Assembly (NCBI RefSeq): GCF_014077095.1 | Contig: NZ_JACGVG010000035.1 | Coordinates: 186,001-250,000, forward strand | Reading direction: 5' to 3' | Origin: Colwellia sp. MB02u-6 | Lineage (GTDB): Bacteria; Pseudomonadota; Gammaproteobacteria; Enterobacterales; Alteromonadaceae | Length of the DNA: 64,000 nucleotides | Shown: in pieces, positions 26,149 to 36,178 of the stretch | Layout of the letters: each line of letters begins with the position of its first letter | Position numbering within the stretch: the stretch's first letter is position 1 | Program-made: the position numbers and the translations under genes | Notes under the pieces: generated by a model | What the model was told of the DNA's origin: nothing | Database searches by the model: none | Seen by the model: the letters and a program-made list of their open reading frames with translations, nothing else

Positions 26149-27369
26149 ATGTTAAGAAAATCAGCCTCTTTTTTTGATCAGCTAGTCGTTAGTGGTGGGA
26201 ACTTTGCTTTAACTATATTTCTAGCTAGAGCACTGTCTACTGAAGACTTTGGCTTTTTTTCAATTAGTTGGTTAATTGTTATCTCTCTTGCATCTTTAAT
26301 CCAAGCTGTCTTTATTGCGCCAATGTTATCTTTGACTCCTAAATTTTCAGAAGTAGATCAAAAAAGATTTTGTTCATTGCTCTTTTTAGAATTAATAATA
26401 ACGATAACCTTATTATCCAGCTGTATTTTATCTCTATTTTTTATTGCCAAATACCTCAACTATATTGATGTAACTACCATATTATTTGGTCTACTATTTT
26501 TATCACCATCTTATTATTTATACGAGTTTCTTAGAAGGGATCTTATGCTAAGGGGTGAAAACTTATTTCTATTAATAAGTGATATACTTTGCTATGGGCT
26601 CATATTGGCTACGATACTTTTATCTGAAACTATTGAACTTAATTCTGTATTCCTTGTTGTTTCATCGTGCTTTACTTTAACAATTGTAGTACTGAGTTTT
26701 AAATCTAGGTTTGAATTGTTTCGAGTAATTAAAGACTTTAAATCATATCGGTCGCTAGTTATTAAGCAGTATGACTTTTCAAAATGGTTGGTTAAATCTT
26801 CTATTTTACAATTTTTTAATGGCAATGCTTATGTGCTGATAACCGGTTTTTTTTTAGGGGTTGCTCAAGTAGCATATTTAAAAATGGCACAAAATATAGT
26901 TGGAATTATAAATCCTATCTATGTTTTTTTAGATAATCATGCACAGTTATACTTGGCTAAAACAAGGTTTGAAAAAGGCGAAGATGCATGCAATAAAGAA
27001 TATGTAAAAATAGTGATCGCTTGTATGAGTTGTTTGATTTTGGTGTTATCAACAATTTATATTTTCCGAACAAATATTATTTTATTTATTTACGATGAAC
27101 AACCTGATGTTATATATGTTTATTTAGCTTTAATGCTTGTGCTCAGTGCTTTTACAGGCGCTAATTTTCTTCAAAGGTTGATCATAAAGGTTAGAGAAGA
27201 CACCAAAGTCATATATAAATCTTATGTATATTCATCAGTATTAAGCTTACTTGCGGTGTACCCACTAATAACATTATATGGTGGTCTTGCTGCCGTACAA
27301 GCGATGATTATTGCACAAGCAGTAATGCTATTTGTGTTACTATCTGAAAAAAATAAACCTACAAAATAA
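26149..27369 (+). CDS. Wzx-type polysaccharide flippase
   Basis: A polytopic membrane protein, about 406 residues and 12 hydrophobic segments, of the MOP/PST flippase class that moves lipid-linked repeat units across the inner membrane. The start is placed at ATG 26149 (MLRKSASFFDQLVVSGGNF), whose beginning is typical of Wzx; a GTG at 26098 would add 17 residues without a ribosome site. ARALSTEDFGFFSISW near residue 28 is the usual early signature. Codon use is more AT-rich than in the flanking housekeeping genes, as often seen for wzx and wzy. It opens a tightly packed gene block to 36.2 kb. Confidence 0.87.
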   Translation: MLRKSASFFDQLVVSGGNFALTIFLARALSTEDFGFFSISWLIVISLASLIQAVFIAPMLSLTPKFSEVDQKRFCSLLFLELIITITLLSSCILSLFFIAKYLNYIDVTTILFGLLFLSPSYYLYEFLRRDLMLRGENLFLLISDILCYGLILATILLSETIELNSVFLVVSSCFTLTIVVLSFKSRFELFRVIKDFKSYRSLVIKQYDFSKWLVKSSILQFFNGNAYVLITGFFLGVAQVAYLKMAQNIVGIINPIYVFLDNHAQLYLAKTRFEKGEDACNKEYVKIVIACMSCLILVLSTIYIFRTNIILFIYDEQPDVIYVYLALMLVLSAFTGANFLQRLIIKVREDTKVIYKSYVYSSVLSLLAVYPLITLYGGLAAVQAMIIAQAVMLFVLLSEKNKPTK

Positions 27370-27390
27370 TGCGATTAGAGGAATGAAGTC

Positions 27391-28749
27391 TTGTTTAAAA
27401 TAGATACTGAATTATTGAATGAATTATTTGATCTTTTAAATCAAAATATGAAGTTTTTAATTCTAAGAAATCACCAAGGTTTACCAGAAAGCAATAATGC
27501 AAAAGATGTCGATATTTTAATACCTAGCGATATCAAGCCTTGTCAAATTAACAGTATAATTAAAGAAGTAAGTGCTTCACTTCATGCGAGTATCATTTGG
27601 ATTAATGAACTTGATTATCTTTCAGGTTTTGTTTTAGCTCGTCAAAATAAAAATGGCCAAGTTATTTATGCAAAGTTAGACTTTTTCTATGGTTTAAAAT
27701 GGCGTGGGGTTGAATTTATAAATTCTTCGCATCTATTATCAGAATGCATACAAGTAAAAAACTACTATATTCCTGCACCTGGTCATGAAGCTTTAATACA
27801 TGTTTTAAATGGTGCTTTATACGGAAAATCAATAAACAAAAAGTATAAACATTTAATCCAGCAAGGTTATTTTGAGCATTCATTGCAATTTAAAGAACTG
27901 TTAGCAAGCTCAGGTTTAAATTTTCTAAATGACGAAGTAAATGAATTGTTGGCTAATGATACTAATGATAAACAGCCTGTTAGTATACTTGCCTTTAGAA
28001 GCAAGTTAATTAAAGTTTTGATAAAAGAACAGTTTTCATTTGGCTTGATTGGTGCCTTCTTAAAATCAGCACGAACAGAATATATAACTAGGCGAAAGTT
28101 TGGTTATTTGCTTTCTTTCTCTGGACCTGATGGGGCAGGTAAGAGCTCTATTATGGAATCAGTATTAGAATTTTTTCAGCTAACAGGTATTTGTAAGCAA
28201 GAAGTAGCCCATCATTTTTTACCTGTTGGAATACCCCCTCTACATCGCTTACTTAAATTTAACAAAAAATTAAGTAAGCAAAATTATACACAGCCTTATT
28301 CTGAAAAACCAGTAGGTAAAATCTCATCTGTAATTCGCTTTATATATTATGTTTTAGCCTTTATATTTGCGAAATATAAATATTTAAAACCACAATTCAA
28401 ACAAAATGAGGTGGTGGTTTTTGATCGTTATTATCCCGACCTTATCGCAGACCCGACCCGTGCAAGGCTATCTTTAAATAGGAAAGTATTAGCAAATGTT
28501 TTTCCTAGAGTTGCCGCTATACCGGATGTAGCACTGATTTTTGTTGCGGAACCTCATATTTTGATTGAACGTAAAGGTGAACTTAGTGGAGATAAAGCTA
28601 AGAAGCTTGTGGCAGAATACAAAGGTATATGCTCTGATAAAAACTACACACTATTAGAAAATAATGGCTCATTATCGCAAGGCTTATCCGTATGTTTTTC
28701 TTTACTTTTTGAAGTTTTAAATATGAAAAATATTAAGAAATTAAAATAA
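27391..28749 (+). CDS. Nucleotidyltransferase-like / thymidylate-kinase-like fusion protein
   Basis: A 452-residue protein starting at TTG 27391, 8 bases after AGAGGA. The N-terminal part (about 1-150) looks like a nucleotidyltransferase fold: KDVDILI with Asp39 and Asp41, and a third Asp97 in KLDFFYGL. After a helical linker comes a P-loop FSGPDGAGKSS (about 242-252) and a dTMP-kinase-like FDRYYPD (about 344-350), so the C-terminal half resembles thymidylate kinase. The stop overlaps the next gene as TAATG. The substrate is unknown; placement between wzx and wzy suggests a role in polysaccharide modification (inference). Confidence 0.75.
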   Translation: MFKIDTELLNELFDLLNQNMKFLILRNHQGLPESNNAKDVDILIPSDIKPCQINSIIKEVSASLHASIIWINELDYLSGFVLARQNKNGQVIYAKLDFFYGLKWRGVEFINSSHLLSECIQVKNYYIPAPGHEALIHVLNGALYGKSINKKYKHLIQQGYFEHSLQFKELLASSGLNFLNDEVNELLANDTNDKQPVSILAFRSKLIKVLIKEQFSFGLIGAFLKSARTEYITRRKFGYLLSFSGPDGAGKSSIMESVLEFFQLTGICKQEVAHHFLPVGIPPLHRLLKFNKKLSKQNYTQPYSEKPVGKISSVIRFIYYVLAFIFAKYKYLKPQFKQNEVVVFDRYYPDLIADPTRARLSLNRKVLANVFPRVAAIPDVALIFVAEPHILIERKGELSGDKAKKLVAEYKGICSDKNYTLLENNGSLSQGLSVCFSLLFEVLNMKNIKKLK

Positions 28750-29930
28750 TGCAGAAAGTTAAAGATATTAATAAAGACTTATTACAATATGCAGGTATAG
28801 AGCTAGAAAATTCTAGTCATAATATAGTTCATGATAATGAATTTTACGCGATCCATTGGCCGGATGGTTCTTTACGTTGGTTATTTAAAGTTGATGGATT
28901 TACCCCCGGATTTTTAGCTTTCTATCCTGCAGGTACTATTAGAGCAAAAATCAGGGCTTTTTTTATGCGTTTAGTCGGTGCTTTTGGTTTTATGGGCTTC
29001 TTTGCAAAAAAAATTGAGGGTGTAAGTTTACTTGAAGATGGAGTCTTAGCTAAGTCTCTCAAAGAGTATAGTTGTGAAACTTGGGCTTTGTTTGCAGGTA
29101 CCCCAGGTGCTGATCGTAAACTTGTTCTTGCTATAAAGAAGGGTAATATTATATCTAAATATATTAAAGTCCCCATTTCAGTTCAAAGCCAAGCTCTGGT
29201 TAATTGTGAATTTCAGAATATTGAGAAATTTCGAAAGTTAAAGTTAAAAACAGTAATCCTACCAACGGCATCTTTTTTTGATCATAGTGTTGTTATTTCT
29301 AACGTAAATAAAAACGACACTTCAATATCACAACTATTAAATAATATTCATATTAAAGGGCTTAGTGAAGTATATAAAAAAAGTCGCTCAAAGCTTACAT
29401 TGAAGTCATATATTGAACATCACTTAATTTTAAAAAATTTTAAATCCATTGAAATTGAAAAACCAGTAGATCCACGAATTAATGTAGATAAAGTGAAGCT
29501 AATTGCAAAGAATGCTATCAGGCGTATAAATGAACTTGTCTTAACTTATGGAAATCGAAATATATATGTATCTTTTGCCCATAGAGATTTTACTCCTTGG
29601 AATTCATTAATCTCGAAAGATAGTTTGATTATGTTTGATTTAGAGTTGGCGAAACCCAATCTTTCATATGGGTTTGATTTATTTCACTTTAGTTACCAAA
29701 CAGAACTTATGCAAAATAGATTGTTGGAAACTAAAAATACTAAAAATACAAAAAATCACCTTATTAAAATGTTAAAGGATATTAGTACTGATTTTAGAGA
29801 AGATGACTTTAAAATGTACAGTGATTTATATTTTTTGTACCATATATCAGAATATTTACTTAAGTATATAAGGCAGCCTGTTGTTCATAAAGAAGTTTTT
29901 AATCAGATTGATTCTTGGCTAAAACTATGA
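28749..29930 (+). CDS. APH-like phosphotransferase (protein-kinase fold)
   Basis: A 393-residue protein beginning one base into the previous stop (TAATG) and ending in an ATGA overlap with the Wzy gene, so all three are probably translationally coupled. The catalytic loop HRDFTPWN (His278, Asp280, Asn285) has the HxDxxxxN form of aminoglycoside/choline kinases. FDLELA at about 296-301 (Asp297) is in the place of the metal-binding DFD/DFE. The N-terminal lobe is not clearly recognisable. It likely phosphorylates a small molecule or glycan; the target is not known. Confidence 0.7.
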   Translation: MQKVKDINKDLLQYAGIELENSSHNIVHDNEFYAIHWPDGSLRWLFKVDGFTPGFLAFYPAGTIRAKIRAFFMRLVGAFGFMGFFAKKIEGVSLLEDGVLAKSLKEYSCETWALFAGTPGADRKLVLAIKKGNIISKYIKVPISVQSQALVNCEFQNIEKFRKLKLKTVILPTASFFDHSVVISNVNKNDTSISQLLNNIHIKGLSEVYKKSRSKLTLKSYIEHHLILKNFKSIEIEKPVDPRINVDKVKLIAKNAIRRINELVLTYGNRNIYVSFAHRDFTPWNSLISKDSLIMFDLELAKPNLSYGFDLFHFSYQTELMQNRLLETKNTKNTKNHLIKMLKDISTDFREDDFKMYSDLYFLYHISEYLLKYIRQPVVHKEVFNQIDSWLKL

Positions 29931-30973
29931 TTTGGGGATTGCTGTATCAATGTTCTTATTTATGGTATTTCTCCGTTAATAAATATAGAAGTAAAGTCTT
30001 CGTACTTTTTCCTATTTTATTTTTCTGGATAATGATTTTTTCTTTGAGACGTGAAAGTTACGGGGAAGATATTAAATATTATTATTATATTTTTCTTCAC
30101 CCAGAAAGATATTATTTGGATGAGTATGGATTATATTATTTCAATATTGCCTTGAGATGGGTAACAACTGAATATTTTTGGTTTTCTTTAAGTTATTCTG
30201 TTTTGATTAACTCTCTATTAGTTATTTTGTATAGGATCCTTGATCGTAAACTTTCAATGTTATTGTTTTTATATGTTTGTTCAACTTTTATCTATTATCA
30301 AATTAATTTAAATATATTTAGACAGGGGGTTGCAGTTCTCCTAGTTCTGATTTCTATAGCTATATTCCACAAGCATTTCTTTTATTCTTGTATGATATTG
30401 CTATTAGCTATCTTCTTTCACAAAGCAGCCATTATTTCTGTGGTTTTTATTTTTTTTTCTCGATTTCAATTTAAAAAAATATATATATTGCCTGTATTAG
30501 TTTTAAGTTTTTTCCCTATTGGGGCTACCTTCTATTCTCATATAGCGGTAATCATAGGGAAATTTATACCTATAATGGAAAGAACTTTAACTGCGTATGT
30601 TGAAATGGCGCAACAAGGATTGATTTCTAGCTCTGAACTTAATCATCGTAATTTACCAATGTTAATAACATCATTACTGTTTTTTAAGATTGATATACAA
30701 AAGAATAAAAAAAACAATAGTTTATTTTGGGTTTATTTTTTATCGCTGGGTATTTCCGCTCTTCTGAGTAATAACGTACTTTTGTATGATCGTGTAATTA
30801 TTTTTTCTCAGATACTTCAACCCTATTTGTTTTTGATTTGTTGTAAAGCATATTTTTCGCATCGTTGGTTATTACCTTATATTATGACTGCCGTACTGCA
30901 ATTTATTTTTACTATTTATATTTGGGGTCCACAAAATCTTTTACCTTCGTTTGAGTTCTACCAACTTTTTTGA
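29927..30973 (+). CDS. Wzy-type polysaccharide polymerase (EpsG-like)
   Basis: A polytopic inner-membrane protein of 348 residues and roughly 10 hydrophobic segments, very rich in Phe, Ile and Tyr. I use ATG 29927, which overlaps the upstream stop as ATGA; a TTG at 29915 is less likely. Near the N-terminus is the EpsG-type pattern FSLRRESYGEDIKYYYYIF, and later FRQGVAVLLVLISIA, common in EpsG/Wzy proteins. No other polymerase candidate is in the locus. Function is inferred from topology and context, since Wzy proteins are poorly conserved. Confidence 0.75.
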   Translation: MIWGLLYQCSYLWYFSVNKYRSKVFVLFPILFFWIMIFSLRRESYGEDIKYYYYIFLHPERYYLDEYGLYYFNIALRWVTTEYFWFSLSYSVLINSLLVILYRILDRKLSMLLFLYVCSTFIYYQINLNIFRQGVAVLLVLISIAIFHKHFFYSCMILLLAIFFHKAAIISVVFIFFSRFQFKKIYILPVLVLSFFPIGATFYSHIAVIIGKFIPIMERTLTAYVEMAQQGLISSSELNHRNLPMLITSLLFFKIDIQKNKKNNSLFWVYFLSLGISALLSNNVLLYDRVIIFSQILQPYLFLICCKAYFSHRWLLPYIMTAVLQFIFTIYIWGPQNLLPSFEFYQLF

Positions 30974-30997
30974 TTTATATGTATACGGGTATTGTCT

Positions 30998-32122
30998 ATG
31001 AAAATTGTTCATTTTATCTTAGGGCGTGCTAGCCAAAACACTTCTAATGGAGTTAATAAAGTTATTGCAGGTTTGGCTAAGTATTCAAACAAAAATGGCT
31101 GTAAAGCTTATGTTATTGGTTTAAGTTCAAGCCAAAAAGAGTCTTATGCACTAGTTGAACGGGATGGTTTTGAAGTTGAAAGTTTTAATCAATTTTCAAA
31201 AGGCGCATTTGGTCGTATAAAAACGTTAGCAAAAGATTGCGATATTGTACATTTGCACAGTGTTTGGAATAACTATAATTTAGTTGTTGCAGCATATCTT
31301 AGAAGAATAAATAAACCTTATGTTATTACTGCACATTCAGGTTTAACAGATGACCGATTAAAACAAAGCCGTTATTGGTTCAAAAGGTGTTATCACTATT
31401 TATTTCAAAAAAAGATGTTCGATAGCGCTGCTGGTGTTCAAGCATTGACGAGAGAAGAGTCTACAAACTTAAGAAAACACACGAATAATACTAATATATT
31501 CGTTGTTCAAAACGGTCAAGATTTAGATGGTGTTACTTTAGAGCCCAAACATTATATAGGTAATAGTAAAACTATTAATATCGGTTTTATTGGTCGTTTA
31601 TCAGTAGAGAAGAATATTGATGGTCTTATATCTGCTTTAGCATTATTACCAAGCCAGATTAAGAAAAATATAACGTTGCACCTAATTGGCCCTAATAAAG
31701 TAGATAAACCAAGATTAATGGCAACTATTAATGATTTAGGTTTAGAAAATAACATTGTTTTTGAAGGTGCGTTATATGCTCAAAATAAACATGATGTTTT
31801 GTCTAGTTTAGATTTTTACATACACCCCGCTTTTTCAGATGTTGTAAGTATCGCTGTTATGGAGGCTATGTCGCTTGGTTTACCTTCGGTTATAACTCGC
31901 ACCTCAGATATGAGCTACTTTTATAATAGTGGTGCCTTTATCATGGTCGAGCCTGATCCTAAAGATATTGCTCGAGGAATTATTGAAATGGTCAATAAGC
32001 GAGATGAGTGGTCAAGTATGTCGCAAAAGGCCGTGAATTTAGTAAACGAAGTTTTTAACTGGGATGTTGTAGTTGAAAAGTTATTACTTGAATACAAAAG
32101 CTGTATTGAGTATAAAAAATAA
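30998..32122 (+). CDS. GT4-family glycosyltransferase
   Basis: A cytoplasmic GT-B glycosyltransferase of about 374 residues, start ATG 30998 (MKIVHFILGRASQNTSNG). An N-terminal acceptor domain has the glycine-poor NGVNKVIAGLAKY pattern. The C-terminal donor domain shows NIGFIGRLSVEKNIDGLI (about 189-206) and the E-x7-E region HPAFSDVVSIAVMEAMSLGLP (about 275-295) typical of GT4. Its stop overlaps the acetyltransferase start as TAATG. The sugar it transfers is not predictable. Confidence 0.88.
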   Translation: MKIVHFILGRASQNTSNGVNKVIAGLAKYSNKNGCKAYVIGLSSSQKESYALVERDGFEVESFNQFSKGAFGRIKTLAKDCDIVHLHSVWNNYNLVVAAYLRRINKPYVITAHSGLTDDRLKQSRYWFKRCYHYLFQKKMFDSAAGVQALTREESTNLRKHTNNTNIFVVQNGQDLDGVTLEPKHYIGNSKTINIGFIGRLSVEKNIDGLISALALLPSQIKKNITLHLIGPNKVDKPRLMATINDLGLENNIVFEGALYAQNKHDVLSSLDFYIHPAFSDVVSIAVMEAMSLGLPSVITRTSDMSYFYNSGAFIMVEPDPKDIARGIIEMVNKRDEWSSMSQKAVNLVNEVFNWDVVVEKLLLEYKSCIEYKK

Positions 32123-32817
32123 TGAAACAGTTAATCACTTGGTTTGTTAGAAAGTATAAGAATCCAAAATTTCAATTTGATGAACATATTTCATCAAAAA
32201 TTATTTTTTCACTTATCTTTATTCGAGTCTTAGCTAGCGTTAGATCTTTAAAATTATTAATTCATTTTCATTTTCCGAGAAATCTTTTTCTTGGCCGTGG
32301 TGTGAGATTTTTTTATTTCAGTAACATACAGCTTGGGCGTTTCGTGACGCTTGGTGAGTTTACTTATATTAGCGGCTTAGGCAGCGAAGGAGTTATAATC
32401 GGTAATAGGGTTAATATTGGTGACTTTTCACGAATCATTGTATCAACTTCTTTTGATAATATTGGTAAAGGAATTACTTTACATGATGACGTCGCTATTG
32501 GTGAGTTTGCATATATAGGCGGTGCGGGGGGGGTTGAAATTGGCTCTGCATGTATCATTGGGCAATATTTTAGTGTGCATTCAGAAAATCATGTGTTTGA
32601 CGATATAGCTTGTGAAATAAGAGAGCAAGGAGTTAAACGTATAGGAATTAAAATAGGCAAAAATTGTTGGATAGGCTCAAAAGTAACTATTTTAGATGGT
32701 GCTGTTGTAGGTAATGGTTGTGTTATTGCCGCTGGCGCTGTTGTCACAGGGCAGTTTCCTGATAATGTCATTATTGGTGGTGTGCCAGCTAAAATTATTA
32801 AGGAGCGTACTATTTAA
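32122..32817 (+). CDS. Hexapeptide-repeat O-acetyltransferase
   Basis: A left-handed beta-helix acyltransferase of the WbbJ/LacA type, 231 residues, start ATG 32122 in a TAATG overlap. Hexapeptide repeats run from about residue 65 (LGRFVTLGEFTYISGLG) to the end. HSENHVFDD near 152-160 holds the likely catalytic His. The C-terminal IGKNCWIGSKVTILDGAVVG coil is a family hallmark, and GGVPAKIIK closes it. It probably acetylates a sugar of the repeat unit. Its stop overlaps the next gene as TAATG. Confidence 0.88.
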   Translation: MKQLITWFVRKYKNPKFQFDEHISSKIIFSLIFIRVLASVRSLKLLIHFHFPRNLFLGRGVRFFYFSNIQLGRFVTLGEFTYISGLGSEGVIIGNRVNIGDFSRIIVSTSFDNIGKGITLHDDVAIGEFAYIGGAGGVEIGSACIIGQYFSVHSENHVFDDIACEIREQGVKRIGIKIGKNCWIGSKVTILDGAVVGNGCVIAAGAVVTGQFPDNVIIGGVPAKIIKERTI

Positions 32818-34037
32818 TGAAACACATTTTGATAACAGCATACGATGTTAACCCTTATCAAGGTTCCGAGTCTGCGACAGGCTGGAATTACCCTTATCAC
32901 TTATCAAAGTATAATAAAATTACGGTGGTTACTAGGGAAAATAATTTACCTGAGATTCGACGGTTTATCGCTGAAAATCAGTTAAATGTGGAAAACCTTA
33001 AGTTTGTAGGTTTTGATTTACCTGTATGGGCACGTTTTTGGAAAAAAGGTGCTCGTGGCTCATTTTTGTATTTTTATTTATGGCAGTTCTTCTTGAGTAT
33101 CTCTTTTTTCTCTAAAAGAAATGAGTTTGATGTATGCCACAGTCTAAATTTTCACTGTGATTGGGCACCTTCATTTTTATGGCTATTAGGAAAACCGTTT
33201 ATTTGGGGACCAATTAACCATAATGAAACTCTACCGGATTATGTCTTGAAAGGGCTAACTAAGGGGGAATTGAGAAAAGAAAAAGTTAAGCAAATTTTTA
33301 AATGGTTTTTTTGGAATTTAGACCCATTTTTATTTATATGTAAAATAAAGGCGGATAAGATTTTAGTTGGTCATTCTGGTGTTGTAAAAAGGCTTGGTTT
33401 ACTGCCTAGTAAATGTGTTTTGTTTAATCAAATAGCAACCGACGTTCATAAAAAGGTAGATAAAAATAATCATAACGGATTTAATGTGTTGTTTATTGGC
33501 CGAGGTTTGTTAATTAAAAATTATTTAGCTGTTCTTGATGCGTTTAAAATTTGCCTAGAAAATACTATGATATCGAATGAGGAACTTTCAATTTCCTTTG
33601 TTGGTGTTGGAAAAAATGCTAAAAATAAATTATTAACCAGAGCATTAGAACTAGATGTTGAGCAACATTTGAGTGTTCATGAATGGGTGGGATTTCAAGA
33701 TATTGAGCAATATTACCTTGATGCTAATGTTTTCTGTTTTCCTTCTTATGAAGGCGCTGGAATGGTTATTGCTGAAGCGCTTTCATATGGTATTCCTGTT
33801 ATAACTATTGATAAAAATGGTGCTGCACATGAATTAACGGACGATTGCGCATTTGTTATAAGTAGTTCTGATAAAGATGAAATTATTTCTGGTATTTCCA
33901 ATGCGATAACGTTACTTATTAATGATAAAAACAAATATAAATTAATGTGTGATGCCGCTTATAGCCATACAGAAAAAAAATTAAGCTGGCACGCAAAATC
34001 TAAAGCCATAAGTAATATTTACACTACCATTTTGTGA
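32817..34037 (+). CDS. GT4-family glycosyltransferase
   Basis: A 406-residue GT-B glycosyltransferase starting at ATG 32817, overlapping the previous stop. It begins KHILITAYDVNPYQGSESATGW, a pattern of GT4 enzymes in O-antigen and exopolysaccharide clusters. The donor half carries FNVLFIGRGLLIKNYLAVLDAF (about 222-243) and the E-x7-E segment FPSYEGAGMVIAEALSYGIP (about 309-328). Acceptor and donor cannot be deduced. There is a 4-base gap to the next gene. Confidence 0.87.
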   Translation: MKHILITAYDVNPYQGSESATGWNYPYHLSKYNKITVVTRENNLPEIRRFIAENQLNVENLKFVGFDLPVWARFWKKGARGSFLYFYLWQFFLSISFFSKRNEFDVCHSLNFHCDWAPSFLWLLGKPFIWGPINHNETLPDYVLKGLTKGELRKEKVKQIFKWFFWNLDPFLFICKIKADKILVGHSGVVKRLGLLPSKCVLFNQIATDVHKKVDKNNHNGFNVLFIGRGLLIKNYLAVLDAFKICLENTMISNEELSISFVGVGKNAKNKLLTRALELDVEQHLSVHEWVGFQDIEQYYLDANVFCFPSYEGAGMVIAEALSYGIPVITIDKNGAAHELTDDCAFVISSSDKDEIISGISNAITLLINDKNKYKLMCDAAYSHTEKKLSWHAKSKAISNIYTTIL

Positions 34038-34041
34038 TTAT

Positions 34042-35133
34042 ATGAAAAATAATAAATATCTTGCCATTCATCTGTTAAATGATTTCAGTGGTAGTCCTTT
34101 AGTTTTAGCTAACTGTATCGATTCTCTTATTGAGGCTGGTCATAACGTCGAACTTTTAACAAGTGGTGATGATGGTTTCCTAAGTCACTGTGACTGTGAT
34201 AAAACTTCGATAAATTATCGGAGATTTAGTAATAAAGTCTTAACTTTGATTTCGTTTATACTCTGTCAACTGATACTTTTTGCGACTGTTGTATCGAAAA
34301 CATTATTTGTAAAAAAGGAAAACAAGCCTAAAATTTTGGTAAACACAATATTGCCATTCGGAGCTGCATTAGCTGCGAAATTGACAAGCTGTCACATAAC
34401 CTATTACGTTCATGAAATTTCTATTCGACCACTAATCTTGAAACGGTGGTTGAAGTTTGTGCTGAGATTTACAGCCGATGATGCTATCTATGTTTCTAAT
34501 TACTTAAAAGAAAATGAGGGTGTACACAATCAGGTAATAAAAGAAGTTGTTATATATAATTCTTTACCAAAAAAACTAGAAGTAATCCCATTAGACTTAA
34601 ACTCAGATGATTTTATAGTATTTATGCCTTCATCTTTAAAGAAATATAAGGGAGTATATGACTTTCTTGAAATAGCAGGGAAATTAAAAGGAACTAAAGC
34701 TAAGTTCATTTTAGCTTTAAACGCAGAAGAATCTGAGTTTAAAGCATTTGTTAATACTTTTAAATCTAGTGGTAATATTCAAATACTACGTAGACCTTCA
34801 GACATAAATGCAATCTATAGCAGATCTTCATTAGTGATCAACTTATCTCATCCAGATGAATGGGTGGAAACTTTTGGTATGACTGTTATTGAAGGCTTTG
34901 TACATGGATGCCCTGCTATTGTGCCTACCGTAGGGGGGATAACAGAAATAGTGGTAGAAGGGTATAACGGTTTTAAAATTTCAGTTGCTGATACAAATGC
35001 AATTTGCAATAAAATAGTTGAAATATTGGGTGATGAACCTTTACATGGAAAGTTAGTTTTGAACGCTATAAATACAGCCGAAAGATTTAAATACCCTGAA
35101 TATAAAAATAGAATATTGGAAATGTTAGAATGA
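34042..35133 (+). CDS. GT4-family glycosyltransferase
   Basis: A 363-residue glycosyltransferase starting at ATG 34042. The N-terminal HLLNDFSGSPLVLANCIDSL loop resembles GT4 acceptor domains. The C-terminal half shows FMPSSLKKYKGVYDFLEIAGKL (about 194-215) and NLSHPDEWVETFGMTVIEGF (about 272-291), with the donor-binding acidic pair. A short hydrophobic stretch near 75-95 (LISFILCQLILFATVV) may hold it at the membrane. Its stop overlaps the next start as ATGA. Confidence 0.85.
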   Translation: MKNNKYLAIHLLNDFSGSPLVLANCIDSLIEAGHNVELLTSGDDGFLSHCDCDKTSINYRRFSNKVLTLISFILCQLILFATVVSKTLFVKKENKPKILVNTILPFGAALAAKLTSCHITYYVHEISIRPLILKRWLKFVLRFTADDAIYVSNYLKENEGVHNQVIKEVVIYNSLPKKLEVIPLDLNSDDFIVFMPSSLKKYKGVYDFLEIAGKLKGTKAKFILALNAEESEFKAFVNTFKSSGNIQILRRPSDINAIYSRSSLVINLSHPDEWVETFGMTVIEGFVHGCPAIVPTVGGITEIVVEGYNGFKISVADTNAICNKIVEILGDEPLHGKLVLNAINTAERFKYPEYKNRILEMLE

Positions 35134-36167
35134 GAATTGCAATTATTGGTACGGTAGGTGTTCCTGCCTGTTATGGTGGCTTTGAAACACTTGTGGAAAA
35201 TTTATTAGATGAAAATGAACAAGATAAACATATAACTGTTTATTGTTCCACAAAAAACTATACAGTACCAACTTTAAAGTATAAAAATGCCAAGCTTCAT
35301 TATATTCCATTACATGCGAATGGAGCACAAAGTATTCCGTATGATATTTGGTCATTACTACATGCTATACGTGGTTCCGATAATATTTTATTATTAGGTG
35401 TTTCAGGCGCAATTTGCTTACCATTTATTCGGTTGTTTTCTAAAGTTCGAATTGTCACCAATATCGACGGCTTAGAGTGGAAAAGAGCAAAATGGAGTGG
35501 TTTAGTTAAGAGGTTCTTGAAGTTCTCGGAAAAATTAGCGGTTAAATATTCTGATGTTGTCGTTGCAGATAATGCAGGTATTGCTGATTATGTATGGGAT
35601 GAGTACAAGGTTGAGTCAGAAGTTATCGCTTATGGCGGTGATCATGCGGTTGTAAATGATTTAAATCTTTCTGATGAAGGCTACGCTTTTGCATTGTGCC
35701 GAATAGAGCCTGAAAATAATGTTGAATTAATTTTAGAAGCATTTAGCCAAACAATTAAGCCATTAAAGTTTATTGGCAATTGGGACAGTAGTGACTTTGG
35801 TCTTGCCATGAAAGCCAATTATCAACGATTTGATAATATTGATATAATTGATCCTATTTATGATATTTCAGTACTTTTTGATATTCGGCAAAAATGTAGT
35901 TTTTATGTCCATGGCCATTCAGCAGGAGGCACTAACCCTTCTTTAGTTGAGATGATGCACTTTACTAAAAATATCACTGCCTTTGATTGCATTTATAATA
36001 TAGCTTCGACTGAGGGTAAGGCTGATTATTTCAGTAATACTGCGGAATTAGTTAAATTTATTGAAAATTCAACATCTTTAAATAACGGGTGTTTTATGCA
36101 AGAAATTGCAGAGCGTCGATATACTTGGAAAATAGTAAAAGATCAGTATTTTAGTTTGTTCAAATAA
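35130..36167 (+). CDS. DUF1972/GT4 rhamnosyltransferase-like glycosyltransferase
   Basis: A 345-residue protein with the DUF1972 N-terminus [23 protein letters not shown] (glycine-rich GxxGxPxxYGGFE motif). This is found in rhamnosyltransferases of O-antigen and exopolysaccharide clusters. A C-terminal GT4 region has [21 protein letters not shown] and [14 protein letters not shown]. Its position directly before the dTDP-rhamnose genes supports rhamnose transfer, but that remains inference. It starts at ATG 35130 in an ATGA overlap. Confidence 0.85.
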   Translation: MRIAIIGTVGVPACYGGFETLVENLLDENEQDKHITVYCSTKNYTVPTLKYKNAKLHYIPLHANGAQSIPYDIWSLLHAIRGSDNILLLGVSGAICLPFIRLFSKVRIVTNIDGLEWKRAKWSGLVKRFLKFSEKLAVKYSDVVVADNAGIADYVWDEYKVESEVIAYGGDHAVVNDLNLSDEGYAFALCRIEPENNVELILEAFSQTIKPLKFIGNWDSSDFGLAMKANYQRFDNIDIIDPIYDISVLFDIRQKCSFYVHGHSAGGTNPSLVEMMHFTKNITAFDCIYNIASTEGKADYFSNTAELVKFIENSTSLNNGCFMQEIAERRYTWKIVKDQYFSLFK

Positions 36168-36178
36168 AAGAGAGAATT

